Source: Panaeolus papilionaceus
Taxonomy: Eukaryota; Basidiomycota; Agaricomycetes; Agaricales
Assembly: GCA_015501605.1 (NCBI GenBank)
Contig: JADNRZ010000003.1
Location: 1,116,001 to 1,180,000 of the forward strand
Direction of reading: 5' to 3'
DNA: 64,000 bases
In this document: piece by piece, positions 23,701 through 33,809 of the stretch
Layout of the letters: each line of letters starts with the position of its first letter
Numbering within the stretch: the stretch's first letter is position 1
The notes under the pieces: model-generated
What the model was told of the DNA's origin: nothing
Seen by the model: only the letters and a program-made list of their open reading frames with translations
Database searches by the model: none
Position numbers and translations under genes: made by a program

Positions 23701-23941
23701 TGTTCGCTGTCCTGCCACCAGTCGATCTGTTCCTGGAGCCCCTCTTGGAGGACTCGGGCTTAGGAGAGGCAGGCTTTTGGGAGTTTGGATGCTTAGATAG
23801 GCCAGCAGAAGCTACATGAGGCGTAGAATACTTTACCTGAGCACTGGGACCGTTGTCAGTATGCAGAAATTTGCAATTCGCACCATTGCGACAACTTTTG
23901 TTCTTCGAGTAGAAATCACACACTTTCTTGGATGTATCCAT
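17741..23941 (-). CDS. Giant CCCH zinc finger / RRM / RING-IBR protein, about 2,013 aa
   Basis: The start at 23941 (MDTSKKVCDFYSKNKSCRNG) lies within the first of six CCCH fingers. The others are CPHFRKGSCWKGDKCPHIH, CKLLAQGNCPSGNACTYRH, CIFYPLNRCSNGDNCPYLH, CKFYFSPNRSCDNSQCSFSH (variant spacing x9-x4-x3) and CLHFQRGSCWKGDNCKFAH. Long Pro/Gln/Ser and acidic disordered regions separate them. A 57-nt intron at 19958-20014 removes the stop at 19988 and fuses this part in frame to the downstream half. That half has an acidic stretch, two to three RRM-like folds (TIIISNLPRRVPIPDVRRLV; FAMKINDLPPDITTADLYGI), a KH-like region, a RING (CQVCGVVPEQPIQLSCRHSY then CRNC) and an IBR (CPTLDC, CSRC, CPSC, GLDC). 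It ends at 17741 with no RING2. Probable RNA-linked ubiquitin ligase or scaffold; this is inference. Stop-free introns are likely at 23395-23448 and 19667-19714. Confidence 0.8.
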
Positions 23942-24324
23942 GGAAAGTGTATACTGTTAAGGCGTATAGAACGGTAAGTAGAGCTTCCAAGGTGAGCACA
24001 GTGTAAGGGAAGGTGAGCTCAAGGTGGAAGTTCTAATCTGATGTTCATTTTGACGCTCAAAGGTTTATAACCCTTCCAACACGGCAATTCCCATGGATTC
24101 CTCATGCCTTTCAATTGAACTTGAAGGGGCGTCGGCAATGCGGCTGCAGGGTTCTCAGCCTCCTGGAGCAAATATTTTTACGCAGCATGCTGACTTGAAC
24201 GAAATATAATATACAAAAGTAATGTACACGATGAATGAATGATCTAGATTATTGTGATGTTGTATAATAATGCAATGTCCTAAATGGGCATGAAATTTCG
24301 TAAATGCACTCAGTGCAATGGGCA
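23942..24324. other. Promoter of the CCCH gene and 3' flank of the membrane-protein gene
   Basis: A 383-bp spacer between two tandem minus-strand genes. It has no domain-bearing frame and no RNA gene. Confidence 0.5.
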
Positions 24325-25366
24325 TTAGGCCTTGACTTGGGTCTTCTCCGATAGTCGACTCCAGATAGTCTCATAGTCAAATCCTTCCTTGGCGAAAACG
24401 TCAACCATTTCCTGATACTGCTTGGGAGATGGGTGCCTAGAAATAGACGAGCCAAGCGATGAGGCGGAGACCATGTCTTCCCAGATGGCGAGCAACTCTT
24501 GCTTTCCAGCATGAGTTAGGAAATTCTGAATAGCAGTCAGCAACAAGGAATGTTCAAAGGAGCGCTCAACTAACCTTGAACATGGCAACTTCTTGCTGGT
24601 CGTTCATGATTTCGTGCATTCTCCAGAGCTCACAAGCGCTCCACTTTCCATCATACTGCTTCCAGATGGAAAACTCCAAATCCTCGAGTTCAAAGGCACC
24701 CTTGCCAATGCAGGTCATAGCGTCAAATACAGCACTGTATTCGACTGTCCAATAACAGGGAGAAAGGACAGCACTGGCGTTGGAGTATAGGAGATCTGGG
24801 TTGACTGCGCGAGAGGCCATTCGCCAATAGCGTTCAAGGCGTTGATCTTCATGTGTGGTGGCTTCAAGTGTTGTTCTTGTGGGTGGCTTTCTGATCACAA
24901 GTTCCGATGGACGAAAACCATAGAGGGCTCTCAAGCGACACTCGCCAAAGAAAAACGGAATGGAAGTGGAGCGAAGTACAATAAGAACCGCGGAGATGAG
25001 GAGGAGGTTCTTTGTCAAAGCGATAGCGAGTTTGAGTGATGTAGGAGCAGGCGACATCAAGTCGCTGACAACTGTCCAAGTCGCAAGACCGGTGATAAGA
25101 AATAGAACCACAAAGTTCCATGCTAAAGCTTTAGAAAATGCAATTCTGCGATTACAAACATGAGTTTTATGAAAGAAAACGAAATGATTTGCAACGTACT
25201 TCTTCGCAGACACAGGCGAACGATCTAGACGGGTGATGAACCCGCTGTGTAGTGCATCGTCGTGTCTAGTTAAAAACAAAGAAAGAGCCGAATTTCTAGG
25301 CAGAGAGTTGAATCGTGAAGAGGCGTTGGCCTTCATGTGCTTAGGAAAGGAAGGAAAGTGGACCAT
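24325..25366 (-). CDS. Hypothetical membrane protein
   Basis: The start at 25366 (MVHFPSFPKHMKANASSRFN) suggests a basic, Ser/Arg-rich, possibly mitochondrial leader. Two hydrophobic segments follow (FVVLFLITGLATWTVV near 25080 and NLLLISAVLIVLRSTSIPFF near 25000), then a soluble, aromatic-rich C-terminal domain. That domain contains EDQRLERYWRMASRAVNPDL, YSAVFDAMTCIGKGAFELED and the end WSRLSEKTQVKA. A stop-free 54-nt intron is likely at 25146-25199, and another intron near 24520-24575 joins AMFK to NFLTHAGKQELLA. I do not recognise the family. Mitochondrial or other organellar membrane location is only a guess from the leader composition. Confidence 0.7.
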
Positions 25367-25712
25367 GTTGACGAGTCGTGTGGTTTAAATGTGGCGAACT
25401 GTAGACCTGCTTCGTGTAAGAGACTTGTGGATCAGTCTAGCCTGCTTGACTGAGGGAAGGTGGAGGAAAGGAAAGGAAAGGCAGGTGGCAGGTATTTGCG
25501 GGCATTATAAGGCATGTTGAGTGCTTGAATAGAACAATGGATGCCATAAACACAATAAACACCCACCTGTCTCATTAACCCTGTCACCCTGTCACTATAG
25601 CTGTCACTAGACTTGATAGTCACAGACAGACAGGTTGCCAGAATTGGTGTCGGTCCTAGTAAGCGTGTGGTAGACGCCATACCCTATCCCTCCTCCATCT
25701 TCAAATCTCTTC
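25367..25712. promoter_or_regulatory. Divergent promoter of the membrane protein and AP-1 gamma
   Basis: 346 bp between two start codons on opposite strands. It contains purine-rich AGGAAAGG repeats near 25460-25485 on the plus strand. No TATA box stands out. Confidence 0.45.
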
Positions 25713-28700
25713 ATGGTATACCATAATCTAAAGGGTAATTTTATTACTTTTATTTAGAATAAAATTCAATTCTCTGATATATCTTATAGCCCTTATCAAG
25801 GGTATTCGCTCATGCAAGGTCGGCCCATAAGTCATCAACTCATCTACTCAGATCTGATGTCCATATCTTCAAAAGACCGTCGCAGATGAGCGCGCTCTTA
25901 TACAGCAAGAGTCTGCAGCTATTAGGGCTTCCTTCAGGGAGGAAGATACCTTTCAGCGGCACAACAATATCGCAAAATTGCTTTACATCCATATGCTAGG
26001 ATCCCCCGCTCACTTTGGTCAGATCGAATGTTTAAAGCTCGTAGCAAGCCCTCGCTTCTCCGATAAACGGTTAGGTTATCTTGGAATCATGTTGTTGCTA
26101 GACGAGAACCAGGAGGTTTTGACCTTGGTCACAAATTCACTCAAAAAGTATGTCGTCTGTCATCTATCGCCACTCTCTTGGTTTGACTCGACATGAACAG
26201 TGACATGAATCACTCCAATATGTACGCCGTTGGCCTGGCCCTCTGTACATTCGCGAACATTGCATCAGAAGAAATGTCAAGAGATCTTGCCAATGAAATC
26301 GAGAAACTATTGGGGTCCAGTAATACTTACATCCGCAAGAAAGTACGTATGTCATCCTCCATCATTCTACTCACTCGTCTCATCTCGTATCAAGGCCGCT
26401 CTGTGTGCCCTAAGAGTCGTAAAGAAAGTCCCAGATATTGCCGACCACTTTATTGCCAAAGCGAAGAACCTTCTGACAGACCGCAATCATGGTGTGCTCC
26501 TGACAGCCATTACACTCGTGACAGAGATGTGCCAGATTGAACCTTCAATTTTGGACGAGTTCCGAAGTGTAAGCAGATATCACCTCATTTTTCAATATAG
26601 CCATTAAACCCATCTTAGGCCGTTCCTCTTCTCGTCCGCAACCTGAAATCACTCGTAACCACTGGCTACAGCCCTGAACACGATGTATCCGGCATCACAG
26701 ATCCCTTCCTACAGGTCAAGATTCTTCGTTTGCTCAGGATGCTCGGAAAGGGAGACGAACAGGCCAGCGAGACCATGAACGATATCCTCGCACAGGTATG
26801 AGAAGTCCCTACTCGACACGATGATCGAGCTCATATTCGTGCCAAATAGGTTGCAACCAACACCGATTCGTCAAAGAACGTCGGAAATTCAATCCTGTAC
26901 GAAACTGTTCTGACAGTGCTCGAGATCGAGGCAGATACTGGTTTGCGTGTCATGGCTATCAACATCCTGGGCAAATTCTTGAGTAACAAGGACAACAATA
27001 TCCGGTAAGGGAATACATAAAGACATCAACTGCATTGGCTGAGTCCTTTACTGTCAGTTATGTCGCTCTCAACACGCTGAACAAAGTTGTTACAATGGAT
27101 ACCAACGCCGTACAACGTCATTCCAACATTATCCTCGACTGTTTGCGTGACGGAGACATTTCGATCCGAAGAAGAGCTCTCGAGCTCTCATACGCGTTGA
27201 TTAATGAACAGAATGTGCGCATTTTGATCAGAGAGCTTTTGGCGTTCCTCGAAGTAGCGGATGATGAATTCAAACTGGGCTTGACCACCCAAATATGCCT
27301 GGCGGCCGAACGATTTGCGCCAAACAAGCGTTGGCACATCGATACCGTGCTTCGGGTGCTCAAACTTGTAAGTGACCCGTCCTTCGTGTCAAGTCGCCAA
27401 GTTTACCATGTTACAGGCGGGTAACTTTGTTCGAGAGGAAATTCTGTCGGCTTTCATTCGTTTAGTAGCACACACGCCGGAATTGCAATCATACACCGCC
27501 TCAAAACTATATCTGGCACTCAAAGCAGACATTTCGCAAGAGTCGTTAACCCTTGCTGCAACTTGGATACTCGGAGAATACAGCGATATCATTCTGCAAG
27601 GTGGAATTGTGGATGATGACAACACCATCATGGTTCGTCTTTTCAAGCTAGGAAGCTGCGTTCCCAACTCTTACACATTCTGTGACAGATTTCAGACAAG
27701 GACCTCGTCGATCTCATTCTCTCTATTATGGACTCGCCTTATGCTAACTATCTAATTCGACAATTCGTCCTTACCTCAATCACCAAAATCGCCGCTCGCA
27801 GTATCACTTCGCCAGCAGAACAGGATCGGATAGCCGAGGTGCTTGCAAAATTCACTACAAGCCCTGAATTAGAACTTCAGCAGCGCGCAGTCGAGTTTGC
27901 CAGCTTGTTCAGTCTCGGGGACACGAGGATAGGAGTCTTGGAGCAGATGCCACCTCCTGAGATCAAAGCTACGGTCATGGGCGTCGGTTAGTACCTCGAT
28001 ATCTGAATGCTGAAGCGTCTTATGTTTTTGATTCTTTGTTCACAGTCAGCGAAAAGAAACCGGTGGGATCTACAAAGGCTCAAGAGGTGAGCCATGCTAC
28101 TTCTAACACTCCAAAGCATAAATTAATGTGTATTTCTACAGGCTGACCTTCTTGGAGACGAGATCATCTCCAACTCAGCCCCAAGCAATGGACAACCAGC
28201 TGCAAGCGCCCAATCCAATCAAGACCTGCTCGCAGAGATTTTCGGTTCCTCCTCAGACACACCAGCTGCATCAACATCACCACCACCTCAACAGCAGCGC
28301 TCAACAGTCGACGACATCCTGGGTCTATTCGGCACAACAGGCAACGCTGCTGCTCCTGCCACTCCTCATCCCTCAGCTATGCCCCCCTCATACCCCGCTA
28401 CCCCTTCTGTTGCCTTCCCTCCTACACAAGCAACCTCCCCACCCACCCCGGCTGTACCTCAACAGAAGCAGCTCCCTGTATACACTGCTTATGACAAGAA
28501 CGACCTCAAGATCACGTTGACCCCCCAGACCTCACCAACCAAACCTGGTGTCGTTATGATCCTGGCTCGGTTCCAAGTGGCGGGAAATCAGGTTGCCAGC
28601 GGGATATCATTCCAGGCTGCTGTTCCAAAGGTAAACTCTTTCTAATGGTGTATGTTTTGAGTCCTACGACTCACCCATCACCGCAACAGACGCAACAATT

Positions 28701-28947
28701 GCAGATGCTTCCCATGTCCAACCCCAGTGTTTCACCTGGAGCTACAGAAACACAGCAAATGCGTGTCGTAGCACCTGTCGGAGTAAGCCCGTCTCCGTCT
28801 CTCATAATAAAAATCTCACATCTCTTCTCATTTCAGAGCAATCTTCGTCTCCGTCTGCGAATTGCATACACCGTTGCTGGTCAAAACTTCCAAGATCAGG
28901 TCGACTTTTCAGGATTCCCTCCGGGTCTTACCGGTACCCCTTCATGA
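25713..28947 (+). CDS. APL4: AP-1 adaptor complex subunit gamma (gamma-adaptin)
   Basis: Large subunit of the clathrin adaptor AP-1 at the trans-Golgi network and endosomes. The first coding exons are tiny: 25713-25734 (22 nt) and 25790-25818 (29 nt). They give [17 protein letters not shown], which joins to [20 protein letters not shown] from 25876. The adaptin N-terminal HEAT trunk continues through [40 protein letters not shown] and [13 protein letters not shown]. The Ser/Pro/Gln hinge near 28160-28480 contains clathrin-box-like LLAEIFG and DILGLFG. The ear domain ([40 protein letters not shown]) ends at 28947. It converges with SF3B1, 211 bp away. About twelve short introns. Full-length by comparison with the family. 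Confidence 0.95.
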
Positions 28948-29158
28948 TCTGCTAGTTTTTTGCTTGTTTCATAAACCTCCTTTATAATGGATACCTGCTT
29001 GTCTAAGATTGGTTGATTCTCTGCCTTAATATATATCAAGGTCTTCTGTAAATGTCTCGAACGAAGTAAGATTCGATGAAATATCAATTACAAGGACACG
29101 AAAGTGAGAGAGATACGCGAAAGTAATAAAAAAGGAAAGTAAAAAAGCATACAGTGAA

Positions 29159-32100
29159 CTAAATGAAAGCCTGAAGAGGATGCCTATCATACACATTTTG
29201 TCCTTCTGTCAATTCACCAAGGTCGGGATAAAAGGGTACTAGTGCATCTTCTGCTCCAAGATATAGAGCATTGTAAATGCGCCAATACACTTCTCTGACT
29301 TTTCTCGCTGGATGGAAGAGCCCCTGCAACACGTAGCTTAGCAGCACACCTGGTCCAAGCGTCACTCGCATAGCTTCAATCGCTTCCATGACGGCGCCAA
29401 TGACGTGCGGCGATGTTTCAAAGCAATTTGGCCAGACGAGGTTCATCAGATGGAGCATGGAGTCTTCACATCCAAGACCGGCAACACCAAGTGCCAGATG
29501 CTTGACAATGGTGCTGGCTGTTTGTCGATGGACGAGATCACGGTCAGTGAGGGCATCTTCGAGCATGGTGACTACAGAGTCGCAGTAGTATGCTGATTGA
29601 GGGCCGACGTATTCGAAGACGAAGGAGAGGGCTTTCAAACAACCCGTTCGCACGTTCAATTCCGCAGTTCGGTATTCATTGAGGATGGCTGGAATACAAG
29701 TGAAAGCTTGTCACAAAACAGTCAGCACTATGAAGCGTAAAAATAAATTGAAATGACTCACGTCCGCAAGTCTCGGCAACAATGGCAATGGCGACCGTAC
29801 TACAAACTCGACTCTGACGCTCCTGGACACGAAGATTCGTCAACAAGACGGATAAAACGTCCTGAGGACCCAAACTCTTGGCAATGTAACCGAAGGAGTT
29901 GACGGCAGCACGACGAATACCCTTTTTATGGGCCTTCAGAAGATCCAGAAGCTCGAAACAGATACGCATCCATTCTCTGGCGGGGACGAACTCGGCACCA
30001 CGATCGGCAATACGACCTATCAAGTTGATAGATGCCTCTTGCACCTTTTCGTGTCTGTTTCTCAAAATAGGAGTCATGCGAGGCACTATTGAACGGAGAT
30101 TAGCATTGAAACATATAGTTCAAGTCAAAGAGAAAAACTCACGAAGATCCTTCACAGGGGGGTTCATTTGAGTCATACCAACAACATTGGCGATGGCACC
30201 CTCTGCAGCGATGATACTACCGAGAGTGTCGGGGTACTCCTCACCCAATTGCTCGAACAGAACCAATCCTAGTTTGCTGAGGAGTTGATCTTCACCACAT
30301 TGCTTGATGACAACAGCTAGGCGAGTAGTGAGATCAGCAGCTTGCTGACGAACCTTGGCGCTCTTGTTGTTGAGTCGCCAAAGAATAGTAGAGACGATTT
30401 GAGTAAGGTAAGGCTTGACACGAATACCCAGTGCATTTACAACAGTTCCAAAACCGTCCAACATGACCTGATCCTCGGTGGTTTGTTCCTGGAATGAGTA
30501 AATGATACCGTCCACAAGCCGGACTTCCAACCGCTCGTCAATGTCGGAGGCGCCGAGAGTGGCTACAACTTTGGTGATGGTCTCCATAACCATCTTGCGG
30601 TAAGGCTCCGCCTCGTCCTTCAACTCGTTCACGATTCTGCCCACGATCTCGGACACACCAGACTTTTGAGCGAGCTCAACAGTGGTCTCAACCACCTGTC
30701 GGTAATTGCGACGATCCAGAGCCATACGACGAACCCAAAAAGCCTTGAAGAAGTCAGGAAGGATATCTTGCTTGATATACTGGGGTGTAACACCTTCAGT
30801 CGCGGCACACTGTTTCACGACTTTGAGGACAATCTTCTTCATTTCCTCGTCGGACGTTTGGAATTCACGGATAAGAATGATGGTGACTTCCTTGGTGTAG
30901 TACGAGGCGTATTCGGGGTCCATGAGCGGGATGATGAATCCAATAGCTTTGAGGAAGGCAGCAAGACCTTTTCCTCGGTGCAGACGGATGCCGAGCCAAA
31001 GAGGCTTGAGTACATTGTCAAAGGACTCAATACCATATGGAGCAGCAGCCTCAGCGAGTGCTGCCAGACCCAGAGCAGTCATGGTCCTGACTTTCTGCTG
31101 TTCGTCAGACAAGCCATGGGCAATGCAGTCAACGAGATTGCGTAAATGAGGGAGAACAGCGCAACCCATCATGATAGCAATTTGCTGAACGATTCGAATA
31201 CCAGTATGACGTGCCTGCCATGACTTTTTGGAACGGCAAACGGCTTTCAAGAAGGGAAGGAGGGAAGGGATACCGAGAGCAGAAGCAACGACTGAGAATG
31301 CACGGGCTGTGGTATTACGAACGTATTCATCGGCGTGGTCGATATCCGGTCGCATGGTGGAAATCATATGAGCAAGACCAGCAGCTTTGGACAAGTTGGA
31401 GATAATTTCACGGCCTTCCACACGTGCATAGTAGTCCTCGTCGATCAGAAGGGGTTCAATGACGACGAGAATTTTGTGCACGTAGGGCCTAACCAAGTCA
31501 TCAAGCTTGTATAGGACACGGTCAATGACCTTAACGAGTAAATGACGTTCCTGGTCCTCAAGCGTGCGCTCCATAAGCAAAGGAAGGATTTTGTCAAAGA
31601 GAGGTCCAGCGCCAAATTCTCGGGCTTTGTCTGTAATTTGTCGAAGTGCTGTTTTGCGGACAGGTGGGGTACCGTTTTTGATCTTCAGCAGCAGACGCAT
31701 GATTTTCCTTTCTTTCATCTCCTCCACGGTCAACTCTGTCTCATCTTCCTCCTTCAAAATTTTGGCGAAGTACTGAGCATCTTCGGCTTTAAAAAAGGCC
31801 AAATTTCCAACACCAGGAATTTCTGTGGGCAATTCGGGCGCAAGACCAGCAGCAGCAGCCATAGCAGCGGCGTCTGAGCTTTCTTGAATTTGGAAACCAC
31901 CAACTTCAGTGACTCCAGCTGCCATGAACTTGCGAGGTGCGACGCTTACGGCATAGCCTGGAGGGGGAGTCACAATCGCATAACCTGTAGCCGGCAGGAC
32001 TGCATCTAGCTCTTCGTCTGTGAGATATCGATTATGCTTGTCATCCTGTTGAATTCCAGGAGCATTCATGATGATGGGTACAGGAGGTGCGTCGGGGGTA

Positions 32101-32735
32101 GGAGCTGGAGTTTGATCCCAACGAGAGCGTTTTGGTGTTTCGCCGACCGCGGCAGCGGCATCAGCAGGTGTCGCATCCCATCTTGACCGACGTTTTTTGG
32201 GAGCAGACTCTTCGATGGCCTCCTTGGACCACTCTCCCTTGTCCTTATTAGGGTCGGCATTTTCATCTGTCGGCTCTTCCACGTCCCAGCGCCGCTTGCG
32301 TTTTGCACCAGAGGCGTCTTTCTCCTTATGCATAGCGGCAAGCTCCCTTTCTGCTGCCTCAATTTCCTCCCTTGGTGGCGTTTTATCCAAGTCCATCTTC
32401 ATCTGGTCATCCTCTCTATCTTTCCTCTGCTTTTCTTCGATAGCTCTCTTCACTCTCTGCTCCTCCTGCTCCAACCTGGCCAACCTCATTGCGTCCTTAT
32501 AACCACCCTCCACATCTTTTCCTTCCTCAGCATTAAACGCATCTGCACTGTCGACTGCGACGCGGTTGAAGCGGCGGTTGTGATAGTCGGACTGCCTGGA
32601 CGCTATTTGTCGCTTGGATGCTGTTTCAGCAAATGGGTCAACATCCTCCTCTTCTGCAAGATCGTGAAACTCTTGGAGGATGTCTTTGGGCACTGTATAC
32701 GAGTCAACCAACCTGGGAGATCCCGGAGCAGACAT
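29159..32735 (-). CDS. HSH155: Splicing factor 3B subunit 1 (SF3B1/Hsh155)
   Basis: U2 snRNP protein that holds the branch-point helix. I chose the ATG at 32735 ([20 protein letters not shown]); an in-frame ATG at 32801 adds 22 unlikely residues. The N-terminal disordered part contains RW-type ULM motifs ([25 protein letters not shown]) that bind UHM proteins such as U2AF. The first exon runs to about 30143 and holds most of the HEAT array. The hot-spot region reads [20 protein letters not shown]. Later exons, separated near 30085-30143 and 29690-29765, complete the array ([60 protein letters not shown]) and end at 29159. Conservation is very high and nothing appears missing. Confidence 0.97.
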
Positions 32736-33809
32736 TATACCTCGTGTTTGGGGGGTTGAACAGTACTGAGTGTTGGTGTGGTATGTGGTCGTTTGTGACA
32801 AAGGTCCACCAAGTCAGAGGAAACCTTGATGACAAATGCTCGGAGCTATATTCCCACGATCGACAAAGAATAAAATCGCCAACTTTTTTCACTTCTTACT
32901 CTCATCCAACTCTCTTCATAGTGAGCATCTTTTTCTTCGATTTTTCTCTGATGAGAACTTTGCCGCCCCAGTCGTAATTGTCCTAGACATTGACGAATGG
33001 TACACGCACAAGCCAAACAGTTGCACCACTGATATTTTATTTCGCACTTTGCTTTTTTTTTTTTTCTTTCACGAGAACCGCTTTACTGATTCCTCTCCAG
33101 AAAAATTTCAATGTATTTTAACGCGCTCTGTATAGGTTGGATTTGATGTTAGGTTAGCTATGTAAGTCTTTTCTCCCCCTATCATCGCTATGATGAGAAA
33201 CTTTCACCAACCTCTGGAACCTTCGGGTGATGGAGAAAAACCATACACAAAAACTAAGAACAGCCAACTGATCTTCGTTTTTCCGTTGTTCTAAATTTTT
33301 TTGCGTCAAGTTACTGATCTTGCTCTTATCTCAATCTTTAGGGCTCGTTTTTTCGTATCCGAATTGTAACACTACCATGTAATTTTCCAATATAATTTAA
33401 TCATATTCAAGTCAATAATCCACTGGCGCGATCGGAAAGGTAACTTTTAAGAGGCATAAGAAATAAAAGCGAAACATATGAGCAACGACGACATTTGGGA
33501 CAGCTTTAAGATACAAGTACAGAAGTTATCGATAGCAGTAGGCGTAGGGAAATTGCGACGCTAATTTTTACACCGTAAAGTCGTTAAAAAATGATAAAAA
33601 CAAAAGTATGAAAGAAAACAGTGTTCTCGGAACGAAGCGTAACAAATGGAGCCCAGTATCCATTGGAGAGTTAGAAAGAAGTGTTTAATGAAGAATGACG
33701 AACTGGCGGTCACACACAAAAAAGAATGAGATATTGTTTGTAGATCTGTCGTGGCATGGTCGTAAAATCAACAGGAAAACAGATGCAGGACAAGAAGATG
33801 CCATCGAAA
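32736..33809. other. 1.07 kb intergenic, AT-rich
   Basis: Upstream of SF3B1 and downstream of the forkhead gene. It contains a T homopolymer at about 33053-33065. Open frames are short and biased by AT content. I see no gene or RNA. Confidence 0.5.

Noticed and set aside
19988..23941. CCCH protein as a separate gene ending at 19988
   Set aside because: A good 57-nt intron removes the stop and fuses to the downstream RRM/RING-IBR frame without a gap; no promoter-sized space separates the two frames.
32736..32801. Upstream in-frame ATG for SF3B1 at 32801
   Set aside because: It adds Thr/Gln/Tyr-rich residues without similarity; [18 protein letters not shown] at 32735 is the natural N-terminus.
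33053..33065. T homopolymer as a transcription terminator
   Set aside because: RNA polymerase II does not terminate at T-runs and no Pol III gene precedes it.
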